Below the pieces are notes generated by a model. It was given only the letters and a program-made list of their open reading frames with translations, made no database searches and was not told the origin of the DNA. This document shows, in pieces, positions 20,202-29,785 of a DNA stretch of 64,000 nt. This stretch comes from Streptomyces antibioticus (GTDB taxonomy: Bacteria; Actinomycetota; Actinomycetes; Streptomycetales; Streptomycetaceae), in assembly GCF_001514065.1 (NCBI RefSeq), contig NZ_KQ948424.1, positions 903,568 to 967,567 of the forward strand, given 5' to 3'. Numbering within the stretch: position 1 is the first letter of the stretch; each line of letters opens with the position of its first letter. The position numbers and the translations under genes were made by a program.

Positions 20202-21547
20202 GCGTTCACCTCCGTGCGGGAGTCGGCCCAGACCGTGGACTTGGCCGGGTCGAAGGGGCAGCCGCGGCCCGTGATGTGCTGCTCGTACTCCTCGCGGAAG
20301 TACTTCAGCGAGGAGAAGATCGGCGAGGCGGCGCCGTCGCCGAGGGCGCAGAACGACTTGCCGTTGATGTTGTCGGCGATGTCGTTCAGCTTGTCGAGGT
20401 CGGACATGACGCCCTTGCCGGCCTCGATGTCACGGAGCAACTGCACGAGCCAGTACGTGCCTTCGCGGCAGGGTGTGCACTTGCCGCAGGACTCGTGGGC
20501 GTAGAACTCGGTCCAGCGGGTGACGGCGCGGACGACGCAGGTCGTCTCGTCGAAGCACTGGAGAGCTTTGGTGCCGAGCATGGAACCCGCGGCACCCACT
20601 CCTTCGTAATCAAGAGGGACGTCGAGGTGCTCGTCGGTGAACATCGGCGTCGAGGAGCCGCCCGGCGTCCAGAACTTGAGCCGGTGCCCGGGTCGCATGC
20701 CGCCGCTCATCTCAAGCAGCTGGCGCAGCGTGATGCCGAGCGGGGCCTCGTACTGGCCGGGGCTGGCGACGTGGCCGCTGAGCGAATAGAGCGTGAAGCC
20801 CGGGGACTTCTCGCTTCCCATCGACCGGAACCATTCTTTGCCCCGGTGCAGAATCGCGGGAACCGACGCGATCGATTCGACGTTATTCACCACAGTCGGG
20901 CAGGCATAGAGGCCTGCGACCGCAGGAAAGGGGGGACGGAGCCGCGGTTGACCACGGCGGCCTTCGAGCGAGTCGAGGAGTGCGGTCTCCTCACCGCAGA
21001 TGTACGCGCCCGCACCCGCGTGCACGGTGATGTCGAGATCGAGCCCGCTGCCCAGGATGTCCTTCCCGAGGTAGCCGGCCGCGTAGGCCTCGCTCACGGC
21101 CGCATGCAACCGCCGCAGCACTGGCACCACTTCACCGCGCAGATAGATGAAGGCATGCGACGACCTGATGGCATAACACGCGATGATCATGCCCTCGATG
21201 AGGCTATGCGGGTTCGCGAAGAGGAGCGGAATGTCCTTGCAGGTTCCGGGCTCCGATTCGTCGGCGTTGACAACTAGATAGTGCGGCTTTCCATCTCCCT
21301 GGGGAATGAACTGCCATTTCATTCCGGTGGGGAATCCGGCGCCGCCGCGGCCTCGCAGACCGGAGTCCTTGACGTACGCGATCAGGTCGTCCGGTGACAT
21401 CGCGAGCGCCTTGCGCAGGCCCTCGTATCCCTCGTGCCTCTTGTAGACGTCCAGCGTCCAGGACCTGTCCTCGTCCCAGAAGGCCGACAGCACGGGTGCG
21501 AGCAGCTTCTCGGGGCTGGTGTCTTTCAGCTCGGGTGCCAAGGTCAT
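20198..21547 (-). CDS. nuoF: NADH-quinone oxidoreductase subunit F (NADH and FMN site)
   Basis: 449 residues. [13 protein letters not shown] binds FMN and [24 protein letters not shown] follows, and [14 protein letters not shown] with a later Cys binds cluster N3. The ATG at 21547 overlaps the nuoE stop by one base (TGATG). Codon use in the middle of the gene (about 20560-21330) is odd for this genome: codons such as CTA, TAT, TGT, AAA, GGA and ATT appear repeatedly, unlike the flanking nuoG and nuoE genes. The protein itself looks intact. Confidence 0.95.
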   Translation of the reverse strand: MTLAPELKDTSPEKLLAPVLSAFWDEDRSWTLDVYKRHEGYEGLRKALAMSPDDLIAYVKDSGLRGRGGAGFPTGMKWQFIPQGDGKPHYLVVNADESEPGTCKDIPLLFANPHSLIEGMIIACYAIRSSHAFIYLRGEVVPVLRRLHAAVSEAYAAGYLGKDILGSGLDLDITVHAGAGAYICGEETALLDSLEGRRGQPRLRPPFPAVAGLYACPTVVNNVESIASVPAILHRGKEWFRSMGSEKSPGFTLYSLSGHVASPGQYEAPLGITLRQLLEMSGGMRPGHRLKFWTPGGSSTPMFTDEHLDVPLDYEGVGAAGSMLGTKALQCFDETTCVVRAVTRWTEFYAHESCGKCTPCREGTYWLVQLLRDIEAGKGVMSDLDKLNDIADNINGKSFCALGDGAASPIFSSLKYFREEYEQHITGRGCPFDPAKSTVWADSRTEVNA

Positions 21548-22455
21548 CACTCCCCCTCCTCGGCGACAGGCCCCGCCGGGTGGGTCGGGTCGGAGGCCGA
21601 CGTGTCCTGCGGCGCGTCGTGCGAACTCAGGTGCTCGGTCGGTGACGGCTCGTGCACGGCCCGGTCCTGCGGCGCCCTGTCCTGCGGACCGGCGTCGGGC
21701 GAGCCGGCGGCGTCGTGCGGACCGCCGTCGCGCGGATGGACCACGCGCGCGGGTGCGGCCTCTCCCCTGGCCAGGCGGAGGCCCACCAGCGAAGCGGGTC
21801 CTGCCGCGCCGCTTGCCTCGACGGCCCCTGGCCGCTCGTCGGGGAAGCCGGCGAGAATCCGCGCGGTCTCCTTGAAGGTGCACAGCGGCGCCCCGCGCGT
21901 GGGCTGCACCGGACGGCCCGCGATGAGGTCGTCGACGAGGCGCTTGGCGCTGCCCGGGGTCTGGTTGTCGAAGAACTCCCAGTTGACCATCACGACCGGC
22001 GCGAAGTCGCAGGCCGCGTTGCACTCGATGTGCTCCAGCGTGACCTTGCCGTCCTCGGTGGTCCCGCCGTTGCCGACGCCCAGGTGCTCCTGGAGGGACT
22101 CGAAGATCGCGTCGCCGCCCATCACCGCGCACAGCGTGTTGGTGCAGACGCCGACCTGGTAGTCACCGCTGGGCCGGCGCCGGTACATGGTGTAGAAGGT
22201 GGCGACCGCGGTGACCTCGGCCGTGGTCAGGCCGAGGACGTCCGCGCAGAACTGCATGCCGGTGCGCGTGACATGGCCTTCCTCCGCCTGCACGAGGTGC
22301 AGCAGCGGAAGGAGCGCGGACCGGGAGTCGGGGTAGCGGGCGATGATCTCGCGCGCGTCCGTCTCGAGGCGGGCTCGGACGTCGTCCGGGTAGCCGGGCG
22401 CGGGCAGTTCGGGCATGCCCAGGCTGACGCCCCGCTCCGAAGAAGAGGTGGTCAC
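21547..22455 (-). CDS. nuoE: NADH-quinone oxidoreductase subunit E
   Basis: 302 residues. The thioredoxin-like core holds cluster N1a with CTNTLC and CNAAC. After about residue 190 there is a low-complexity extension rich in Pro, Asp, Ala and Gly (for instance [18 protein letters not shown]) of some 100 residues that the E. coli protein lacks. GTG start overlaps the nuoD stop by 4 bp; the open frame extends further upstream but into nuoD. Confidence 0.93.
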   Translation of the reverse strand: MTTSSSERGVSLGMPELPAPGYPDDVRARLETDAREIIARYPDSRSALLPLLHLVQAEEGHVTRTGMQFCADVLGLTTAEVTAVATFYTMYRRRPSGDYQVGVCTNTLCAVMGGDAIFESLQEHLGVGNGGTTEDGKVTLEHIECNAACDFAPVVMVNWEFFDNQTPGSAKRLVDDLIAGRPVQPTRGAPLCTFKETARILAGFPDERPGAVEASGAAGPASLVGLRLARGEAAPARVVHPRDGGPHDAAGSPDAGPQDRAPQDRAVHEPSPTEHLSSHDAPQDTSASDPTHPAGPVAEEGE

Positions 22456-23774
22456 CGGTCGACGCCTCCCATCACGGGGTCGATGGACGCGACGGCGACG
22501 ATGACGTCGGCGACCTGGCCGCCCTCGCACATCGCCGCCATGGCCTGAAGGTTGGTGAAGGACGGGTCACGGAAGTGGACCCGGAAGGGGCGGGTGCCGC
22601 CGTCGGACACCGCGTGCACCCCGAGTTCGCCCTTGGGCGACTCGACGGCCGCGTACGCCTGTCCCGGCGGTACGCGGAAGCCCTCGGTGACCAGCTTGAA
22701 GTGGTGGATCAGGGCCTCCATGGAGGTGCCCATGATCTTCTTGATGTGGTCGAGGGAGTTGCCGAGACCGTCGGGGCCGAGCGCGAGCTGGGCGGGCCAG
22801 GCGATCTTCTTGTCGGCGACCATGACCGGGCCGGGCTGGAGCCGGTCCAGGCACTGCTCGACGATGTGCAGCGACTGGCGCATCTCTTCCAGGCGGATCA
22901 GGAACCGCCCGTAGGAGTCACAGGTGTCGGCGGTCGGGACCTCGAAGTCGTAGGTCTCGTAGTCGCAGTAGGGCTGCGACTTGCGCAGGTCGTGCGGCAG
23001 GCCGGTGGAGCGCAGGATCGGGCCGGTGGCGCCGAGGGCCATGCAGCCGGCCAGGTCGAGGTAACCGACGTCCTGCATACGGGCCTTGAAGATGGGGTTC
23101 CCGGTGGCGAGCTTGTCGTACTCCGGGAGGTTCTTCTTCATCTTCTTCACGAACTCGCGGATGTGGTCCACCGCGCCGGGCGGCAGGTCCTGCGCGAGTC
23201 CGCCGGGGCGGATGTACGCGTGGTTCATCCTGAGGCCCGTGATGAGCTCGTAGATGTCGAGAATCATTTCACGATCACGGAATCCGTAGATCATGATCGT
23301 GGTGGCGCCGAGTTCCATGCCGCCGGTGGCGATGCACACCAGGTGCGAGGAGAGCCGGTTCAGCTCCATGAGGAGCACCCGGATGATCTTGGCGCGCTCG
23401 GTGATCTGGTCCTCGATGCCGAGGAGCTTCTCGACGGCGAGACAGTAGGCGGTCTCGTTGAAGAAGGACGTCAGGTAGTCCATGCGCGTCACGAACGTGG
23501 TGCCCTGCGTCCACGTGCGGAACTCGAGGTTCTTCTCGATGCCGGTGTGGAGGTAGCCGATGCCGCAGCGGGCCTCGGTGACCGTCTCGCCCTCGATCTC
23601 CAGGATCAGGCGCAGCACTCCGTGGGTGGACGGGTGCTGGGGGCCCATGTTGACGACGATGCGCTCGTCGTCGGCGCGGGCCGCGGACTGGACGACCTCG
23701 TCCCAGTCGCCACCGGTGACCGTGTAGACGGTGCCCTCGGTGGTCTCGCGAGGGGTTGCGTGCGAAGTACTCAC
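22452..23774 (-). CDS. nuoD: NADH-quinone oxidoreductase subunit D
   Basis: 440 residues, the 49-kDa subunit that shapes the quinone site with Nuo[21 protein letters not shown] contains the quinone-site histidine, and the C-terminal DPVMGGVDR is the family signature end. In this actinomycete NuoC and NuoD are separate proteins. Overlaps nuoC by 4 bp. Confidence 0.96.
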   Translation of the reverse strand: MSTSHATPRETTEGTVYTVTGGDWDEVVQSAARADDERIVVNMGPQHPSTHGVLRLILEIEGETVTEARCGIGYLHTGIEKNLEFRTWTQGTTFVTRMDYLTSFFNETAYCLAVEKLLGIEDQITERAKIIRVLLMELNRLSSHLVCIATGGMELGATTIMIYGFRDREMILDIYELITGLRMNHAYIRPGGLAQDLPPGAVDHIREFVKKMKKNLPEYDKLATGNPIFKARMQDVGYLDLAGCMALGATGPILRSTGLPHDLRKSQPYCDYETYDFEVPTADTCDSYGRFLIRLEEMRQSLHIVEQCLDRLQPGPVMVADKKIAWPAQLALGPDGLGNSLDHIKKIMGTSMEALIHHFKLVTEGFRVPPGQAYAAVESPKGELGVHAVSDGGTRPFRVHFRDPSFTNLQAMAAMCEGGQVADVIVAVASIDPVMGGVDR

Positions 23775-24514
23775 GAGTACGACCTCCGCTGGTCCGGAGC
23801 CGGGATCTGGGCGCCCTTGTACTCGACGGGGATGCCGCCGAGGGGGTAGTCCTTGCGCTGCGGATGGCCCTGCCAGTCGTCCGGCATCATGATCCGCGTC
23901 AGGGCCGGGTGACCGTCGAAGACGATCCCGAAGAAGTCGTAGGTCTCGCGCTCGTGCCAGTCGTTGGTCGGATACACGGAGACCAGGGACGGGATCTTCG
24001 GGTCGGCGTCCGGGGCGCTGACCTCAAGGCGGATCAGCCGGTTGTGGGTGATCGAGCGCAGGTGGTAGACGGCGTGCAGCTCGCGGCCTTTGTCGTGCGG
24101 GTAGTGGACGCCGCTGACGCCGGTGCAGAGCTCGAAGCGCAGGGCCGGGTCGTCGCGCAAGGTCTGTGCGACGCGCAGCAGATGCTCGCGCTCGATGTGG
24201 AAGGTGAGCTCGCCCCGGTCGACGACCGTCTTCTCGATGGCGTTGTCGGGCAGGAGGCCCTGCTCCTCCAGGGCGCCCTCCAGCTCGTCGGCGACCTCGT
24301 CGAACCAGCCGCCGTAGGGGCGGGTGGCCGCCCCCGGGAGCCGGATGGAGCGGACCAGGCCGCCGTAGCCGGAGGTGTCGCCGCCATTGTTGGCGCCGAA
24401 CATGCCGCGCTGGACGCGGATCTCCTCGCCGCCCTCGCCGCGCTGGCCGGGGAGGTTGGAGCCGCTCAGCTCTTTCTCCGGGTTGGCTCCGTTGGTGCCG
24501 TTCGCGTCGCTCAC
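23771..24514 (-). CDS. nuoC: NADH-quinone oxidoreductase subunit C
   Basis: 247 residues with the 30-kDa signature around [20 protein letters not shown] and [16 protein letters not shown]. The GTG start at 24514 overlaps the nuoB stop by 4 bp, and the first 35 residues are a polar Gly/Asn-rich extension. The longer open frame upstream is a shadow of nuoB. Confidence 0.94.
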   Translation of the reverse strand: MSDANGTNGANPEKELSGSNLPGQRGEGGEEIRVQRGMFGANNGGDTSGYGGLVRSIRLPGAATRPYGGWFDEVADELEGALEEQGLLPDNAIEKTVVDRGELTFHIEREHLLRVAQTLRDDPALRFELCTGVSGVHYPHDKGRELHAVYHLRSITHNRLIRLEVSAPDADPKIPSLVSVYPTNDWHERETYDFFGIVFDGHPALTRIMMPDDWQGHPQRKDYPLGGIPVEYKGAQIPAPDQRRSYS

Positions 24515-25065
24515 CGCAGCAGCCCCTTCATCTCGATCGTGGGCAGGGCCTTGAGCGCCGCTTCCTCCGCCTCCCGGGCCGCTTCCTCGGCGTTCACGCC
24601 GAGCTTGGAGCCCTGGATCTTCTGGTGGAGCTTGAGGATGGCGTCCATGAGCATCTCCGGCCGCGGCGGGCAGCCGGGGAGATAGATGTCGACCGGGACG
24701 ATGTGGTCGACGCCCTGGACGATCGCGTAGTTGTTGAACATGCCGCCCGAGGAGGCGCAGACCCCCATGGAGATGACCCACTTGGGGTTCGGCATCTGGT
24801 CGTAGACCTGCCGCAGCACCGGCGCCATCTTCTGGCTGACCCGGCCGGCGACGATCATGAGGTCGGCCTGGCGGGGTGAGCCGCGGAAGACCTCCATGCC
24901 GAAGCGGGCCAGGTCGTAGCGTCCGGCGCCGGTGGTCATCATCTCGATGGCGCAGCAGGCCAGGCCGAACGTGGCCGGGAAGACGGACGCCTTGCGCACC
25001 CAGCCCGCGGCCTGCTCGACGGTGGTCAGCAGGAAACCGCTCGGCAGCTTTTCTTCGAGTCCCAT
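24511..25065 (-). CDS. nuoB: NADH-quinone oxidoreductase subunit B (cluster N2)
   Basis: 184 residues. Ligands of the terminal cluster N2 are visible: the tandem cysteines in [10 protein letters not shown], then [10 protein letters not shown] and [10 protein letters not shown]2 passes electrons to menaquinone. The ATG starts 14 bp after the nuoA stop. Confidence 0.96.
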   Translation of the reverse strand: MGLEEKLPSGFLLTTVEQAAGWVRKASVFPATFGLACCAIEMMTTGAGRYDLARFGMEVFRGSPRQADLMIVAGRVSQKMAPVLRQVYDQMPNPKWVISMGVCASSGGMFNNYAIVQGVDHIVPVDIYLPGCPPRPEMLMDAILKLHQKIQGSKLGVNAEEAAREAEEAALKALPTIEMKGLLR

Positions 25066-25079
25066 GAGTTAAAGGCCCC

Positions 25080-25439
25080 TCAGTCCCATTCCAGGCCGCC
25101 GCGCCGCCATACGTACGCGTACGCGACGAAGACGGTGAGCACGAAGAGCAGCATCTCCACGAGCCCGAAAACACCCAGGGCGTCGAAGGTGACGGCCCAG
25201 GGGTAGAGGAAGACGATCTCGATGTCGAAGACGATGAAGAGCATCGCCGTCAGGTAGTACTTGATGGGGAAGCGCCCGCCGCCGGCCGGCGTGGGGGTCG
25301 GCTCGATCCCGCACTCGTAGGCCTCGAGCTTGGCCCGGTTGTACCGCTTCGGACCGATCAGCGTGGCCATGACCACGGAGAAGATCGCAAAGCCTGCCCC
25401 GAGGGCTCCCAGTACGAGGATGGGCGCATACGCGTTCAC
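25080..25439 (-). CDS. nuoA: NADH-quinone oxidoreductase subunit A, first gene of the nuo operon
   Basis: 119 residues with three membrane helices and the conserved acidic segment [20 protein letters not shown] and [14 protein letters not shown] start with AGGAG 5-10 bases upstream. First of 14 tightly packed genes in the order A to N, all on the minus strand; spacing and overlaps indicate one transcript. A Rex-operator-like palindrome lies about 110 bp upstream. Confidence 0.95.
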   Translation of the reverse strand: MNAYAPILVLGALGAGFAIFSVVMATLIGPKRYNRAKLEAYECGIEPTPTPAGGGRFPIKYYLTAMLFIVFDIEIVFLYPWAVTFDALGVFGLVEMLLFVLTVFVAYAYVWRRGGLEWD

Positions 25440-25546
25440 CGCTCCTCGCTCCTCTCAGTCGGCACTGACTGCTGGCGATGGCGTCGGGTTCACTTCCCCC
25501 TCACGTGCCCCACGAGCCCCGTTCGTCCCGACGAAGATCGCGAACA

Positions 25547-25562
25547 TGTGAAGCAGGTCACA
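25547..25562. promoter_or_regulatory. Candidate Rex operator upstream of nuoA
   Basis: TGTGAAGCAGGTCACA matches the published Streptomyces Rex consensus TGTGAAC-N3-TTCACA at 11 of 13 defined positions. Rex senses the NADH/NAD+ ratio and is known to control nuo in Streptomyces coelicolor. The site lies just downstream of a possible -10 element, where binding would block transcription. The start codon region itself also reads GTGAACGCGT, half of a Rex site, but lacks the other half. Confidence 0.65.
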
Positions 25563-25578
25563 AGCCCAACTGACCCGC

Positions 25579-25584
25579 ATCTTA
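25579..25584 (-). promoter_or_regulatory. Possible -10 element of the nuo promoter
   Basis: On the minus strand TAAGAT fits the TANNNT pattern of vegetative Streptomyces promoters. It would start transcription near 25572, leaving a leader of about 130 bases that begins just before the Rex-like site. No good -35 hexamer is seen at the proper distance, so this is tentative. Confidence 0.3.
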
Positions 25585-25986
25585 TGCCCGCCGGTCTGTG
25601 ATCTGCGACACGGGGTATTGCACAAGCTTTGTGATCTCCACCACCTGACGAAGGATCATGAAGTCGGATGAGCGGTGATCTTCGCACGTGAAGCGTCCGA
25701 GCGATCACGAGAGGTGACATTTTGGCTCGTCGGCGCAGTTGAGGAGGGGTGCCGGAGTGACGTCTCCATATCAAGAGTCTTCACGTGCATGCAAATTGGT
25801 GCTGGACGCCGCCGCTTGATAATGCGCGGCGTTCACACCCAGGAGGGGGGTGCGGGGCGCGATGTGGACGCGTGCACGCGTTCACGAGCGGGTGACGGCG
25901 AGGGGTGCGCGCGTGACGCAGCCGCTGCCGTAACCGTTGCGTGACCTCTACCACATCGATGAGAGACCTCTGAGAACCGGGCTTGG

Positions 25987-26006
25987 CCACCGGTCCCAAC
26001 CGGTGG
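25987..26006 (+). other. RNA hairpin in the NlpC/P60 leader, stem 8, loop 4
   Basis: CCACCGGT and ACCGGTGG pair perfectly around a CCCA loop, about 190 bases upstream of the start codon. With the second hairpin it suggests a structured leader RNA, though either could instead be a DNA operator. Confidence 0.4.
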
Positions 26007-26048
26007 TAAGCGCGGGGCAATTCGGGCGTAACGATGAAAGACCGTGAT

Positions 26049-26068
26049 CACGGCCATGATGGGCCGTG
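26049..26068 (+). other. RNA hairpin in the NlpC/P60 leader, stem 7, loop 6
   Basis: CACGGCC pairs perfectly with GGCCGTG around ATGATG. A weaker GGCGT/ACGCC stem follows at 26086-26104. Together with the hairpin at 25987 they make an ordered set of stems ahead of the gene. Confidence 0.4.
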
Positions 26069-26194
26069 CCCGCAATGTCCGTTACGGCGTCAATAAAGAA
26101 CGCCACGCCCGGAATTCGAGGGGCTGGTTGAACAACTGTGGCGCAAGCCACGTTTCTTGAAGGTATGGAGGAGCCCCTGATACCGGTTGTTCTC

Positions 26195-26983
26195 ATGTCC
26201 CACACCGCTCACATACGCAGCCACCGGAAACCCCGCCGCAGCGCGACGACTTCGCTCGCCGTGCGCGCCGGAGTCGCCGGTGGCGTTCTCAGCATGGCGG
26301 CGGCGGGCGCGTCGGCCTCGGCGAGCGCCGCCGAGACGACGCAGACGCTCGAACTGCCCACGCTCACGGCCGACCTGGCCGCTCAGGTCGCCCAGTCCGC
26401 GGACGCCACGCAGCAGACCGCCGCGAACTACGAGCTGCAGGCCGAGCGTGACGCGGCCGCCGCCGCGGCCGCCAAGGAGGCCAAGAAGGACCTCGCCGAG
26501 GCGAAGAAGAAGGCGGAGGCCAAGAAGAAGGCCGAGGAGGCCCGCAAGGCCGCCGCCGAGGCCGCCGCCTCGCGTTCCTCGACCCGGACCACCCTCTCCG
26601 CGTCCACGACCGCCTCGGCGCCCGCCAGCGGCTCCGTCGCGACCGTCATCGCCTTCCTCAAGGCCCAGGTGGGCGACGCCTACGTCATGGGTGGCACCGG
26701 CCCCAACGCGTGGGACTGTTCCGGCCTGGTCCAGGCCGCGTTCCGGCAGGTCGGCGTCGACCTGCCGCGCGTCTCCCAGGACCAGTCGATGTCCGGCACC
26801 CCGGTGTCGCTGTCCAACCTCCAGGTCGGCGACATCCTCTACTGGGGCGCGAGAGGTTCCGCGTACCACGTGGGCGTCTACATCGGTAACGGCCAGTACC
26901 TGGACGCGGCCAACCCGTCCAAGGGCGTTGTCATCCAGGACCTGTCGGGCTACCCGGCGACGGGTGCCGTGCGCGTACTCTGA
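26195..26983 (+). CDS. Secreted NlpC/P60 (C40) peptidoglycan endopeptidase
   Basis: 262 residues. A basic SHRKPRR start and a hydrophobic stretch ending in SASASAAE make a signal peptide. Residues 70-125 form an Ala/Lys/Glu-rich coiled coil (KEAKKDLAEAKKKAEAKKKA), and residues 145-262 are the C40 domain with catalytic Cys in WDCSGLVQAAF and His in YHVGVYIGNGQYLDAANP. It cuts stem peptides of the cell wall. Start choice is uncertain: the ATG at 26195 fits related proteins, but an in-frame ATG at 26165 is possible and no ideal ribosome site is seen for either. Confidence 0.88.
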   Translation: MSHTAHIRSHRKPRRSATTSLAVRAGVAGGVLSMAAAGASASASAAETTQTLELPTLTADLAAQVAQSADATQQTAANYELQAERDAAAAAAAKEAKKDLAEAKKKAEAKKKAEEARKAAAEAAASRSSTRTTLSASTTASAPASGSVATVIAFLKAQVGDAYVMGGTGPNAWDCSGLVQAAFRQVGVDLPRVSQDQSMSGTPVSLSNLQVGDILYWGARGSAYHVGVYIGNGQYLDAANPSKGVVIQDLSGYPATGAVRVL

Positions 26984-27024
26984 CAAAACGCGCACACAAA
27001 ACGCCCACGGGCGCACAGAACGTC

Positions 27025-27061
27025 GGAAGGGCCGCAGCCGCTCGGGGGCAGCGGCCCTTCC
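27025..27061 (+). terminator. Strong hairpin terminator after the NlpC/P60 gene
   Basis: GGAAGGGCCGC pairs perfectly with GCGGCCCTTCC (11 bp) around a 15-base loop, 41 bp after the stop codon. It separates this gene from the deformylase gene downstream. Confidence 0.8.
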
Positions 27062-27145
27062 GCTTGCGCCGAAACCGGTCTGGCCCTCGGCGGCCGGGTG
27101 TGATCTGTTGCTGTCGTCCCTCCGCAGACGACAGGAGACTCACTC

Positions 27146-27769
27146 ATGCCCAGCGTGTTCGTACAAGGCAGGCCCGTTGACTCGTATCCGCGCCTCGCGC
27201 CCGACGCCCGCCGCGGAAAGGTGCGGCGCGTCACGGAGGTCGGCGAGCAGGTGCTGCACAAGCCGTGCCGGGACGTGACCGAGTTCGGGCCGGATCTCGC
27301 CGCCCTGATCGACGACATGTTCCTGACGATGTACATCGCGGACGGGGCCGGACTCGCCGCGAACCAGGTCGGCGTCGAATTGCGGCTGTTCGTCTACGAC
27401 TGCCCGGACGACGACGGCAACCGGCACGTCGGTCACCTCGTCAATCCCGTGCTCGACGAGGCCCCGGCCGGACGCCGGCTCCTCGACGACCACGAAGGCT
27501 GCCTGTCCGTCCCCGGCGCCGTGATGGATGTACCGCGCCCGGAACGGGCCGTCGTGCGCGGGTACGACAAGGACGGCGAGCCGATCACCATCGAGGGCAC
27601 GGGATACTTCGCCCGCTGCCTCGCCCATGAGACCGACCACACCAATGGGCACGTCTACCTGGACCGTCTGTCGAAGCGCGAACGCAGGGAGGCGCTGCGG
27701 CAGGTGGCGGACCGGCGGGACGAGGTGTTCGCGCGCCGGGCCGCCAACATCGAGGCCCTCAGGGGCTAG
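27146..27769 (+). CDS. def: Peptide deformylase
   Basis: 207 residues with all three motifs of the metalloenzyme that removes formyl groups from new proteins: GAGLAANQVG, EGCLSVPG (metal Cys) and the HETDH form of HExxH. The ATG follows ACAGGAG. Streptomyces genomes usually have several deformylases; this one has an N-terminal extension of about 30 residues. It is flanked by a terminator and converges with the reductase gene with no gap. Confidence 0.93.
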   Translation: MPSVFVQGRPVDSYPRLAPDARRGKVRRVTEVGEQVLHKPCRDVTEFGPDLAALIDDMFLTMYIADGAGLAANQVGVELRLFVYDCPDDDGNRHVGHLVNPVLDEAPAGRRLLDDHEGCLSVPGAVMDVPRPERAVVRGYDKDGEPITIEGTGYFARCLAHETDHTNGHVYLDRLSKRERREALRQVADRRDEVFARRAANIEALRG

Positions 27770-29080
27770 TCACGCCTTCGGGGCCACCTTGCTCAGCCCG
27801 TTGATGATCCGGTCCATCGCGTCGCCGCCCGTCGGGTCGGTGAGGTTGGCCAGCATCTTCAGGGTGAACTTCATGAGCAGCGGGTGCGTCAGACCGCGCT
27901 GGGTCGCGATCTTCATGACCTTCGGGTTGCCGATGAGCTTCACGAAGGCGCGGCCCAGCGTGTAGTAGCCGCCGTAGGTGTCCTTGAGGACCTGCGGGTA
28001 GCGCTGGAGCGCGATCTCGCGCTGGGCCGGAGTCGCCCGCGCGTGGGCCTGGACGATGACATCGGCGGCGATCTGGCCGGACTCCATGGCGTAGGCGATG
28101 CCCTCGCCGTTGAAGGGGTTCACCAGGCCGCCGGCGTCGCCGACGAGCAGCAGCCCGCGCGTGTAGTGCGGCTGGCGGTTGAAGGCCATGGGGAGGGCAG
28201 CGCCGCGGATCGGGCCGGTCATGTTCTCCGGCGTGTAGCCCCACTCCTCCGGCATCGAGGCGCACCAGGCCTTCAGCACCTCGCGCCAGTCCAGCTCCTT
28301 GAAGGAGTCGGAGGTGTTGAGGACGCCGAGGCCCACATTGGACGTGCCGTCGCCCATGCCGAAGATCCAGCCGTAGCCCGGCAGGAGACGCGGCTCGGGG
28401 CCGCGGCGGTCCCACAGCTCCAGCCAGGACTCCAGGTAGTCGTCCTCGTGGCGCGGCGACTCGAAGTACGTGCGTACGGCGACGCCCATCGGGCGGTCCT
28501 CGCGGCGGTGCAGGCCCATCGCCAGGGAGAGGCGGGTGGAGTTGCCGTCGGCGGCGACGACCAGCGGCGCGTGGAAGGTGACCTCCCGCTTCTCCCCCGA
28601 GTCACCGAGCTTGGCGTGGACGCCGGTGATGCGGCCGGTGCGGTCGTCGATGATCGGGGCGCCGACGTTGCAGCGCTCGTACAGCCGGGCGCCCGCCTTC
28701 TGGGCCTGCCGGGCGAGCTGCTCGTCGAAGTCGTCGCGCTTGCGGACGAGGCCGTAGTCCGGGAAGGAGGCGAGTTCCGGCCAGTCGAGCTGGAGCCGGA
28801 CGCCGCCGCCGATGATGCGCAGGCCCTTGTTGCGCAGCCAGCCGGCCTCCTCGGAGATGTCGATGCCCATGGCGACGAGCTGCTTGGTGGCGCGCGGGGT
28901 GAGGCCGTCACCGCAGACCTTCTCGCGCGGGAACGCCGTCTTCTCCAGCAGGAGGACGTCGAGACCGGCCTTGGCGAGGTAGTACGCGGTCGTGGAGCCG
29001 GCCGGCCCCGCGCCGACGACGATGACGTCGGCGGTGTTCTCGGAAAGGGGCTCGGAGTGGGGCTCGGTCTCGGCGGTCAC
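27770..29080 (-). CDS. Geranylgeranyl reductase family flavoprotein, MenJ-like
   Basis: 436 residues. VIVVGAGPAGSTTAYYLAKA is the FAD fold and FPREKVCGDGLTPRA is the family signature; GYGWIFGMGDGTSNVGLG and LVGDAGGLVNPFNGEGIAYA complete the FAD site. Family members reduce isoprenoid double bonds. In mycobacteria MenJ saturates the menaquinone side chain, and Streptomyces make partly hydrogenated menaquinones, so with menG, mqnC and nuo nearby the same role is likely here. GTG start with GGAGA upstream. Confidence 0.85.
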   Translation of the reverse strand: MTAETEPHSEPLSENTADVIVVGAGPAGSTTAYYLAKAGLDVLLLEKTAFPREKVCGDGLTPRATKQLVAMGIDISEEAGWLRNKGLRIIGGGVRLQLDWPELASFPDYGLVRKRDDFDEQLARQAQKAGARLYERCNVGAPIIDDRTGRITGVHAKLGDSGEKREVTFHAPLVVAADGNSTRLSLAMGLHRREDRPMGVAVRTYFESPRHEDDYLESWLELWDRRGPEPRLLPGYGWIFGMGDGTSNVGLGVLNTSDSFKELDWREVLKAWCASMPEEWGYTPENMTGPIRGAALPMAFNRQPHYTRGLLLVGDAGGLVNPFNGEGIAYAMESGQIAADVIVQAHARATPAQREIALQRYPQVLKDTYGGYYTLGRAFVKLIGNPKVMKIATQRGLTHPLLMKFTLKMLANLTDPTGGDAMDRIINGLSKVAPKA

Positions 29081-29177
29081 GGCGGGATCTCCCCAAGTTC
29101 GAAATCTGCGTGCCGACTAGCACTGGACATGGGCAGTCTATTCAGCAGGATTGATCACCCGGCTGAAGGGCTGCCCC

Positions 29178-29702
29178 GTGAACCGAGCTCTCCCCGTAGT
29201 AAGGCTGCGCGTCCCCACCGACGAGGACGCCGTCGCCTGGCACCGGATCTTCGACGACCCGGACGTCATGGAGTTCCACGGCGGCCGTTCCGCGGAGCTG
29301 TACGTCTACGAGGAACTCACCGCCCGCCAGCGCCGGCACGACGCCGAGCTGGGCTTCTGTCTGTGGACCATGCTCGACGAGGACGATCGGGTCATCGGCT
29401 TCACCGGCGCCCAGCCGTGGCCGCAGGAGTGGGGGCCGAAGGGCGAGATCGAGATCGGCTGGCGGCTCGGGCGGGCGTACTGGGGCAAGGGGTACGTCAC
29501 CGCCGCCGCGCGGGAGACGCTGGAACGGCTCCGGGCGGCGGGCGTGCCGGACGTGGTGGCGATGGTCAGACCGGGCAATGAGCGCTCGGTCGCGGTCGCC
29601 CGGCGCCTCGGGATGGAGCTCGCGGAGACCTTCCCGCACCCGCGGCTCCCGGAGGACGCGCTCTGCTTCCGGCTCGATCTGCAAGATGGTCACGCAGAGT
29701 AA
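29178..29702 (+). CDS. GNAT family N-acetyltransferase
   Basis: 174 residues of the RimJ/RimL-like group: LRVPTDEDAVAWHRIFDDPD near the start, IEIGWRLGRAYWGKGYVTAA for acetyl-CoA binding, and NERSVAVARRLGMEL near the end. The GTG at 29178 has GAAGGG seven bases upstream and is preferred to the ATG at 29151. Divergent from the reductase gene. The acceptor is unknown. Confidence 0.85.
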   Translation: MNRALPVVRLRVPTDEDAVAWHRIFDDPDVMEFHGGRSAELYVYEELTARQRRHDAELGFCLWTMLDEDDRVIGFTGAQPWPQEWGPKGEIEIGWRLGRAYWGKGYVTAAARETLERLRAAGVPDVVAMVRPGNERSVAVARRLGMELAETFPHPRLPEDALCFRLDLQDGHAE

Positions 29703-29785
29703 CTTACTGTCACAGATAGCCACTTGACGCTTCCGGACGGCACCCCCGGGCGGTTACCCTTCAGATACCGCTGGGGGTGACATCT

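Larger units (their letters stand above)
25440..26194. other. 755-bp intergenic region between nuoA and the NlpC/P60 gene
   Basis: No convincing gene is seen. The left part holds the nuo promoter region with the Rex-like site and, at 25621-25633, a CACAA-GCT-TTGTG palindrome. The right part is the probable promoter and leader of the NlpC/P60 gene: two perfect hairpins (25987-26006 and 26049-26068) and three GTAAC/GTTAC elements (25930, 26028, 26081). I looked for the conserved blocks of the c-di-AMP (ydaO) riboswitch often found before cell-wall hydrolases and did not find them. Confidence 0.5.

Noticed and set aside
21547-22530. Longer NuoE start
   Set aside because: The extra N-terminal residues are Arg-rich and overlap the nuoD coding end; the GTG at 22455 gives the usual 4-bp overlap.
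25597-25612. Second Rex operator TGTGATCTGCGACACG
   Set aside because: Only the left half agrees with the consensus; the right half is too different.
25800-26100. c-di-AMP (ydaO) riboswitch before the NlpC/P60 gene
   Set aside because: The conserved blocks (GGGGTGAATC-like and CCGACAGCTAACC-like) are not present in the leader.
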